Shown piece after piece: positions 55,601 to 64,000 of a DNA stretch of 64,000 nucleotides (within the stretch, counting starts at the first letter, position 1; the number at the start of each line of letters is the position of its first letter). The notes below the pieces were generated by a model. That model saw only the letters and a program-made list of their open reading frames with translations, was not told where the DNA came from and did not search any database. Source of the stretch: Papilionanthe hookeriana x Papilionanthe teres (lineage: Eukaryota > Streptophyta > Magnoliopsida > Asparagales > Orchidaceae); NCBI GenBank assembly GCA_022702705.1, contig CM040431.1, positions 28,321,185 through 28,385,184 of the forward strand, read 5' to 3'. The position numbers and the translations under genes were made by a program.

Positions 55601-58600
55601 CCCAAACTCACCCAATTCAAATCCAATTAACCCCAAATCTTTTCTAAATCTTCCTTAACATTCCCACAAACAAAACACTAACATGATTTGCCCAAAATTT
55701 AGGCCCTAACCCCACTCAAATTCAACCCAAAGCTAAAAGGCCCAATTTTGACCTAAACCCAAACCTAACCCAAATGAGCTCAAACCCCAAAATCAAAGCC
55801 CAACCAAAGTCAAAACCTCTTTGAAACACTCCCATAAACATTTACCAACATTAATTTTACATAAATTTCAACCCTAGCCCAACATTGGCCCAAGTTAGCC
55901 CAATTTGACGTATATTGGCCCATTCACCAAAGGAGCCCAAATTCAACCCAATTCAAACCCAAATCACTCCCAATTTGCTCCAAGTCACTCATGACACATC
56001 TATGAGCTACACCCAACAACTATTTGGCCCAAGCCTTTGCCAAAATTTCATCCTAAAATCCATTTTAAAATCCAAAAGCCCACTTCCCTAAACCATTTTA
56101 AAAGCCCATTTTCACCAAATACAAAAGCCCAAAATTGGCCCTAAAGCCCACATGGCAATTTCTTTTCATCATACCTTTAATTGATATCACCCCTAAGTTT
56201 CAAAATCATCATTAAACCATTAAAAATCAAGCTTCATACAAATTCCCATCAAATTACCAAAAAATTTCTAAAATCCATTTTCATGAAATTGACCAAGCTT
56301 TTCCCCAAGCCAAAGACAAGCCATGGACAAGCCACATGAAGCCATGGAAGGTTTGACATGTGATCAAGCCATTAATGACAAAAGGAGGAGCCTCTTTTAA
56401 GCCCCCTTAAAAAGGTTTTAACCCTTTTAATGCTTCACCTTAATCCATGATTAATCAAAATATTCATGGATGGTGACTTCTCCACCCTTTCCTAGCTGAT
56501 CCATCTGATCCTCCCTCAGCCCAAATCAGCCATTGGGAGGTGAACCAAGCCCAAAAGGTGGGATGACCCATTTGGACCCAAAATGAGCTCCTCCCCCATT
56601 CCATTTTAATTCAACTCCTTTACACATGTCCATGGCCAATTGACTGCACTAAGCCCCAGCCACGACCTCCACGACCCTGAGGGTGACCGACCACGGCAGG
56701 CCGCCCACCACGGCCGCCGGAAACCACTGTGCCGAGAGCTCGCATGTGAGCCCAAACTTGGAATTCTCACCTGCCGAGTTGCCCCATCCCCAGAGTGGCC
56801 ATTGCAGCTGTTCTTCTCTTTCCACATAGCAGCTCGATCCCAAGCCCTAACTCTCCCGGGAGGCCCTCCACCCTCTCCTATTTAAACACCACCCCCTCTC
56901 GGCCATGAGAGGTGCTGAACCGGACCTTACCGAAACCCCGCCAAAATTGTTCCAGAACACTCTCCATACTTAGAGCGAGTTGATCCCCAGGTGACAATTT
57001 GCCCTAATCCCCACCAACGAGCCCAATTTCTCGACCAAAATTCCACCCAAAACTAGGACACTTCTCCACAGTGGGTCAATCCTCAAATTGATTGGTCCTA
57101 CACCTTCACCGGACCAAGGGAAGGAGTCCACCAACGAAAGGTCCCTCTCCGAAGCCACCCCGGCTTGCTCCAGACCTCCAAGCTTAGTGATCGGACTGTA
57201 GTCGAAATCATACCTAGGCGATTCATCGGACCGGGAGACTTCATCCGGAGCTTGCGGGATCCAATCGAAGGTGACACAACCCTCGGATTGAAGCCACACT
57301 TCTCCGAGCAAAGGTATGAGCTAATTCTTCATCCCGGAAGCTTCTGGAGATTCTCTATTTCAAATGCTTTAATTTCAATGCATGATCACCGTATAGATGT
57401 ATTCGTCTCTTCAAGACGAATCCATAGAGCATAAGAACATGAAAATCCATTGAGCATTGAGTGAGATATTAGGGATTTAGTGTGGACGGCTCTCGGGTGA
57501 GGATGCTTGGGGACGATGAACGGATGCCGTTCATTTAATACACGCGCGGACGGACGGCCAGGATCGCGTCGGATCAGGAGATGGAACGACACAGCGGGGC
57601 CCCGGAGCGCTGAGTCAGATGGCGGCGTCGAACCAGAACGCGCCGCGTGGCCTTCTGGAGTCGCCGAGGTCGACGCGGCGCCGCGTGGATAAATAGAAAA
57701 TTAGGGTATTTTTGATTTATTTAATTCCGCTAAACTTCAAAAATGCATAACTTTGTGGAGGAAAATCGGAAAAATAAAATAAAAATACCCTCTTGCTCGA
57801 TGAACGAGAGGAGAATAATGTGGAAAAGAAATTATTTAATTTCATCAAATATTTTATTTTTAATGATTTATTTCCCTTCTGCATTGTTTTAATTCTCCAT
57901 GCATATAGGAAATTCACCATGGCATGAGACCATAAGGCTTTTGAAGCCTCTGAATTTGGGAATATTCCCTGAATTTTCCAAAGTCAGAGGCCATCCCTAT
58001 GAAAAGTTATTGATTTTTCAAATTCATGTTGCTGTTTTAAGTATTTTAATTCCAATAATTAGCATGTTGTGAAATAAATTCTATAAAAATTTGGTGATGT
58101 CTCTTATGACCAGAGGACCCTAGGAAAAATAGTTTTTGGATTAATTTATTTAAAATAACCCTAATTGGCTTAAACACTCAAAATAGCTCCTTAATTAATT
58201 AGAGTTAACCATATATCAAATTGACTTGAAATCAATTCTCCACTGACCTTTAGGATCAGAGGAACCCACCATAAAAATTTGAAGTCAATTGGACTTGGTT
58301 AGCCCTACTAAATGGGTTGATTAAGCCATTTAGCCATTTTAAACTTTAAAAATTCATAACTTTCAAAATACCTTTCAAAAATTCACCAAATTGGTTTTGG
58401 AGCCTCTCTAATATCAGGGGAATTTAAGAAAATTAAAATTTCAATTTTCTAAAAAAGTTAATTTTTTGATATTATTTTAATATTTTAATAATTAAAAAAT
58501 AATAAAAATCACAAAAATAATAAAATTCACCAAAATGTCACATTTTGAATTTTAATCACTTAGGAACAAATCCTATATTTTTCTTAGGTCTATTTGGTGA

Positions 58601-61600
58601 GATATTAAATTTTAAAGCCCTAAGGTAATTTTAAAATAAAAAAAATGTATTTTTTAGCATTTCCACTAAAATAATTCTAATAAATCAAAGAAAAAGCAGA
58701 AAATTGTAAAAATTTATTCTCGGATTTCCTTGATATCAGAGAGATTTTTGAAAAATATAAAATTAATTTTTCAACCTTTACTTTATTTTTAAATTAATTA
58801 ATACTCCAAAAATTAAAATAATTATAATAAAAATAATATAATTCAAAAAATCACCAAAATTGGTACAAGTGGTCCTCTGGTCATCAAGAATGTCCCATAA
58901 TTTTTTTAAGGACAGAAACTTTCCCTTGGTCATATTATTAAATTTTCCTTGAAAATTCCTATTTTCCACCAAAAATAATTATATAAATAAATTAAATACA
59001 GAAAAATCACATTTTCTCCTCTCATGTCTTTATTGGCATATGAGTGAAGTCACATAAAAATTTCAAGTTCATTTAAGCTCAATTTAATGAGTTATGAAAT
59101 TATTAAGCTTGAAGGGCAAATGGTAATTAAAATTTTAATCCTTAATTAAAACTTTAGGTTTAATAAAAAATTAACAAGTAAAATATTTGATCCTAATCTG
59201 ATTTGGATGATTGAAACTTAAATAATTAAAGGGTAGAAACCTACTAAACAATTTGAAAATAATTGAAATAAACCTTAATTAAATAATTGATTAAATTTGG
59301 AAGAATAATAAAATTGGAATTATTAAAATAGGGATATTATTAGGAAGAGATTTATTCTTTAATTTAAAAATCTCTAAATTAATCATCTCAATAATATTTA
59401 ATTCTTAATTAAAATGATAATTAAAATTTAAGTTTTTAAAATGTTAAAGGACTTAATCATTAAATTAAATTAAAAAAAAAGTTAAATTATTAAACTCTTT
59501 TTAAATTTTCAATTAAATTAAAATTAAAAATAAAATTAAATTAAAGGTTAAATTAAATTAAATCAAACAAATTAAGTAAATTAAATTAAATTAAATAAAT
59601 AAATTAAATTAAATTAAATTAAACTAAATTAAATTAAAAAAATGTTAAATTAAATTAAATTAAATTAAAACATATTAAATTAAATTAAATTAAATTAAAT
59701 TAAATTAAATTAAAATTAAATCAAATTAAATTAAATTATATAAATAAATTAAATTAAATTAAATCAAGTTAAATTAAATTAAATTAATTCATATCAAATC
59801 AAACTAAATTGAATTAAATTAAATAAAATAATAGAATCAAGTTAAAATTAAAATCAAGTTAAATTAAATCAAAATTGAAACTAAACTAAATTAAATTAAA
59901 TTAAAGTTAAATTAAATTGAATTAAATAACATCACCTAAGACATAAAGAAATTAAATATAAAACAACTTGAACACTATTCCAAATTTAAACCCTTTAACT
60001 GAAGTTAAACTAAATCACAAATCATTGGAACACCAATTTGCCCTCGAAAACTTTTATTATCATAACTCCTAAATAAAATATTAAATGAAATGTTATTCCA
60101 CTTATAGGATATTCAAATGTCCTAGTTCACTGAGTAAGATAACAACAAAACTTGAATTCTCGGACGATTAATTCATTTGTATGATTAAATTCATTCGGAC
60201 TTAAAACAATTCTAAGCAATATTGAAAAGATGTTTCGAGATTCTTCTTAAACACTTTCTCAATGTGATATGATGTTTATAAGAACAACCGAACTTAATTA
60301 TTCTTTCGATGAAGAAAATCGTCCTCAAACCAAAACACAAGGACCTAGACGTCATAGGAAATGACTAGCTATAGGATTAGGAATTTGGTAGAAAACCATA
60401 ACCCTTCCCTTAGCTTTACCTAGGAATTTGCGTAAATATTCTAATCGTGTTTTAAGTGCAGCTTGGGATGACGGGAAGACCTTCCAGGTACGCTTTTATT
60501 TTATTGCAATTTACTTTATTGCAATTTATTTAATCGCATCGTACTTACTTTTCTTGCATGATAAACAAATTATTGCATGAAAACCCACACCTTTAGGATA
60601 GTCCCTAAAACTGAAATCAAAACTAAATTAAAAGTCATTGCAAGATAAAATTCACCGCCACAACATTTCAAAATATAAAACAACTCAAAATTTAATCACA
60701 AACAGAACACAAAACCGCAATTACAACTAAATTAAAACGTTATGTTGGATGATCGGGAATACCTCGGATGATGTAACCTACGTGTTGCTAACGGGATTTC
60801 CCACGGTCTAAATGAAAGTGTGGAACTCATTTAGTCGAGTTTAGCAAATTCATCTGGACTAAGTGAATCCGATAAAAATAACGATGCCGGAAGGATGGAA
60901 CCGTGGGATCTTAACCGGTGTCGTTATAATCAACTTTAAGATTTGTTTTAATTAAAACATAAAAGCACTTGGAAATTAAGATTTTCTCTAAACCAAAACA
61001 CTTTTCTCATCTCCTGATTTATGACTTCTAAAATTAAACCTCTGCAACAACAAGGAGCTCGGAGCATGGTGGGCAGCACGGTCATCGTCATCAGCAAAAC
61101 ATTCTTAGAATTAAATAACCAAGCCATAGGACTTCGAGGTAGTTTGCCTAGTGCAACCTAAATCCTCAACCTTTTGTTAGGCATTTGCATTGCAAATTAA
61201 GCCTTAACCGGTCTTAGGATTCCGAGGTAGTCGTCCGATACGACATAAACCCTCACATCTTCAAGGCTATTTGTGTGATTTTATCATACAAATATAAGTC
61301 CTAATTAATTAAAATTGGTAAAATCAAAACATTAAATAAACATTAGGACTTTTCTAAATCTAAGCCAAACAATAGGATAGTCGGGAAATTACCGAAGTTC
61401 GCTTCGAATATGTAATTTCTCCTACTCTTCTTTCTTTGAATTCCCAAAACAAAATGTTCCAAACTTGATCCATTCCCTATTGAAATTCCAAAATTCAATC
61501 CTTTGAAAGACTTAAACTTTGAAATTCTTGAGAGCAGAATTATTGATTATTATCGAGAGTTTTCTTAGGTGATTCCGGCACTTAAGATGTAATTAACTAT

Positions 61601-62002
61601 AGGGGCTTGCCCTTATAGGGAATTTTAAAGAACCTGAGTAATATAAACCCCGTTTAATGTTTTCATATTAAGCAGGGGAATTTGTCGGCTTATAAAATTG
61701 GTTCGCAGACCAAAAGGATGTCACAAACCTTCCTAGTTTATCTAATCGAGCCCCATTATCAAGCAGTGCGTCTATTCTTCGGGATAGATACACGGTTTGT
61801 GGTGCGACGCTCGTTTATGTGAACTATTTGGGATTTGAAATCAGTTTGATTTCATATCTTAAAATTTTCAAATTTAAAATTATTTTCAAAAATCAAATAC
61901 TACTTTTCAAATTATTTATTTAAATTAAATTAAAAATTCGCCGACAATTTCTGTTAGGCGACCCCTTTTCAAAATACAACACAACCTAAAAATATGCCGA
62001 CA
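52606..62002 (+). mobile_element. Solo LTR S2 of the R family, with internal duplication (9,397 bp)
   Basis: It starts TGTTGACCTC, ends ATGCCGACA and is flanked by AGAGA (52601-52605 and 62003-62007). The empty site is visible in B at 14249-14260. It aligns with the R LTRs throughout, with more divergence than R's two LTRs show between themselves, so it is probably older. The extra length comes from a 1.92-kb tandem duplication. TATA-like box 56878, donor-like site 57314, CpG island 57535-57690 and TTAAA tract about 59455-59935 are present. No internal region. Confidence 0.92.
52688..56528 (+). repeat. 1.92-kb tandem duplication inside S2
   Basis: 52688-54609 and 54610-56528 are near-identical copies, shift 1,921-1,922 bp, beginning TAGAGGACTAG and ending CCCAAATCA. 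Paired open frames (53158 and 55078, each 117 codons) come from the duplicated CCCAA-rich tract and are not genes. Confidence 0.92.
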
Positions 62003-62271
62003 AGAGATCTTGGATTTGAGGCGATTTCAACACTTTTTGACACCGGATTTCATCTTCCCTTGGTAAGAGCTTCACTCCAATGCAAAAATTTTTGATTTGC
62101 ACCATGGATTTGTTCTACATTGGGAAATTTTGAAAAAATTTGAAATGTGGAGAAAATACTTGGAAGAATTTCATGGAAATTGATTTAAATGGATTTTAGA
62201 TGTGATAGGAAGCCTTCTTAGTAATATTTTGGATTTTAGTTAAAATTTTTGCAAATTTCACAGATCAAAAA
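62003..62271 (+). other. env1-env2 spacer of D, right part (env2 leader)
   Basis: It resumes the spacer after S2 (GAGATCTTGGATTTGAGG) and runs to the env2 start position. Non-coding. Confidence 0.75.
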
Positions 62272-63466
62272 ATAGCTCCACGACAAAAGCGACGATTAGA
62301 TTACGATGAAACTCGTTTTGTGAATGCAAGGGCACAATCAAGATATTTACACAATATCCAATCAAGAAAATTTATTCAAGATCGAGTTTTCAAGAATCCA
62401 GGAGGAGAAGTTGAGCGAATCATTAGGGAGCGAGGATGGGAAAATTTTTGTTTTGTGACTAACAGAGCCGCTGTAGAAGTGGTAAAGGAATTTTATGAAA
62501 ATTTAACACAGGCTGAAGATGCACCGGTTAAGGTTAGAGGATTTTTTTTGTGGAATTCAACGCTGCTAGAATAAACACTTATTACGAGGTACGAGACACC
62601 TACACCAGCGAACATGAAACTTTTGGAACTATGGAAGGACCACTGGAAGAGGTGATCAACTTTCTCACTGATGGGAAATGAGTCTGGAAGATAAAGCAGC
62701 GGGAACGGGTAAACTTCCCTCTTTCTATGTTAAATGCAACATCTAAAGCCTGGCACTATTTTATTTGTTCTACTTTGTTACCTACCTACCACCATAGTGA
62801 GGTAACAAGAGATAGAGCAGTTATGAATTTCTGTATTTAGAACCAAAAGAGTATTAATGTGGGATGTGTCATTTATAAGAATATATTAGCCACCTCTAGA
62901 TATGAAAGTGGAGGAGGACTAGGACATCCCGGTCTTATCTATGCACTCGCCAATTATCCGGGGTAGAGGCAAGAGATAATAAGGAATGGGTTGAACCTAT
63001 GAAACCCCTTACTCGAGCTAATATAAAGAAATATGAATCCCACGAAGGATGGAGATTTGGGACGAGGGATTATGTACCTTCTTCAAGTAGAGATATACCC
63101 TCTACTAGTTATGATCCACCTCAGTACACCACTCCTACCCTTCAAGATCTGATGAATGAGCTGACTCTGAGTAGAAAAAGTTTTGAGCAATTTGGAGAAA
63201 ATATGAAAAGAAGCTTTGAGCATATAGACCAAAGGATTGGAGGCTTGGAAAGAAGACACGATTATGATAGCGAATATCTCCAGCGACATTCAAAATACGA
63301 AATTTCATACTATGAGGCTGAACGTCGATATAGGAGTGGTCATTTAGACGTCTTTCCTGAGTGCCCCCGCTATACACAGTACCAGCCTGCTCAGCCTTCT
63401 CAGCCTGGAGATCAGGGAGATGATATAGTTTGGGATTTTGATGCAGAAATTAGAGCCTTTTTTTAG
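62272..63466 (+). pseudogene. env2 of element D (putative plant transposon protein family)
   Basis: About 398 codons. The start codon is ATA at 62272 where the fragment at 50124 has ATG. Motifs in order are RRLDYDETRFVNARAQ, ERGWENFCF, VVKEFYENL, VRGFF, ARINTYYEVRD, WHYFICSTLLPT, EVTRDRAVMNFCI, GGGLGHPGLIYAL and MKPLTRANIKKY, then a heptad-like helix and a Tyr/Gln-rich tail. A frameshift near 62550, stops near 62680 and 62840, and a further frame change near 62950 break it. Its blocks match those of env1 one by one, so env1 and env2 are paralogues. The function is unknown. Confidence 0.82.
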
Positions 63467-64000
63467 CTTGTTTAGATTTGTTGTTATTTTGGAAAATTTA
63501 TTATTCTGTGTGTAATTATTCTGTACTTTCTGTGGACTATGGATGTTGGTATGTTTGCTTATGTTGTGATGTTAGACTTCTTATGTGTGTTAAATTAGTT
63601 TGTAATTTTTTTTAGATAGGATGTTAGTCTTTTTTAATGTGTTGTTTAAATTTTTTTTATAAGTTATGAACTTTTAATATTGTTTAGATTGTTTTAATAT
63701 GTTTTAAAGTAGGTTAATTAATTGTATGTGTAGTAATAGATTAATTTTTCATTTGTTATGTTTTATACTTATTTCAAAATTTCATCCCTGCACTTTCTTT
63801 TAAACACTATATGTGGAAGAATACTAACAGTAAAGGTTCTGTAAGTAATGAAAAAGCCTGCAAAAATTTCAAAGAAAATAAATACCTAAAGCTCAAAAGG
63901 TATGATGAACTTTACTAAATACTTTCCCTTTTCACTATTTAGTATAGATAGAAAAGTTTAAGTTTGGGGGAAGATAAAAATACAAATTTAATTATTAAAT
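63467..64000 (+). other. 3' UTR of element D
   Basis: AT-rich non-coding sequence, the inverted counterpart of 1-482. A polypurine-like AAGTTTGGGGGAAG occurs at about 63960. The 3' LTR may start soon after the window, but in C such motifs also occur far from the LTR. Confidence 0.65.

Overview
This is a stretch of plant nuclear heterochromatin built almost entirely from nested Ty3/gypsy LTR retrotransposons. I see no host gene, no rRNA or tRNA gene and no CRISPR array. The plant call rests on Athila-lineage gag-pol, on a Tat/Ogre-type element with a second, archaeal-type RNase H, and on plant-type putative transposon protein ORFs in the envelope position. The species cannot be named, but an angiosperm with a large, repeat-rich genome is likely.

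Layout. (1) 1-12420, minus strand: Athila-lineage element A, with 5' LTR 10842-12420, gag, protease, RT/RNase H and integrase, then two tandem paralogous ORFs (env1, env2). Its 3' end lies off the left edge. Its env2 is split by solo LTR S1 (1156-2771, plus strand, TSD GTAGG). (2) 12421-14372, plus strand: fragment B, env1 and the start of the env2 leader of the same family, into which A inserted. (3) About 14373-49488, plus strand: element C, an Athila derivative with gag and protease but no RT, RNase H or integrase. Its 5' LTR is interrupted by element R. (4) 14454-41918, plus strand: element R, a complete giant Tat/Ogre-type element of 27,465 bp with LTRs of about 7.3 kb and TSD AAATG. (5) 49489-49927: AT-rich junction with an inverted LTR-end/PBS motif. 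(6) 49928-64000, plus strand: an env2 5' fragment fused to an integrase tail, followed by env1 and env2 of element D. D is interrupted at 52606-62002 by S2, a solo LTR of the R family (TSD AGAGA) carrying an internal 1.92-kb tandem duplication.

Inferred order: B and D are the oldest hosts. A inserted into B and S1 into A. C lies next to or inside B, R inserted into the 5' LTR of C, and S2 into D. A and B/D belong to one family in opposite orientation, so the two window ends are inverted copies of the same env2 region.

Most reading frames are broken. Many stops look like C-to-T decay of Gln, Trp or Arg codons. Several single-base indels fall at CTG/CAG sites, which may reflect either decay or base-calling error at methylated sites. 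The most unusual signals are the duplicated env-position ORF pair, a recurrent 15-bp palindrome (CTCGCCGWCGGCGAG) arranged in pairs around those ORFs and inside the LTRs, LTRs that contain a copy of their own primer-binding site, and the 7.3-kb Tat LTRs with a conserved promoter and splice-donor-like layout.
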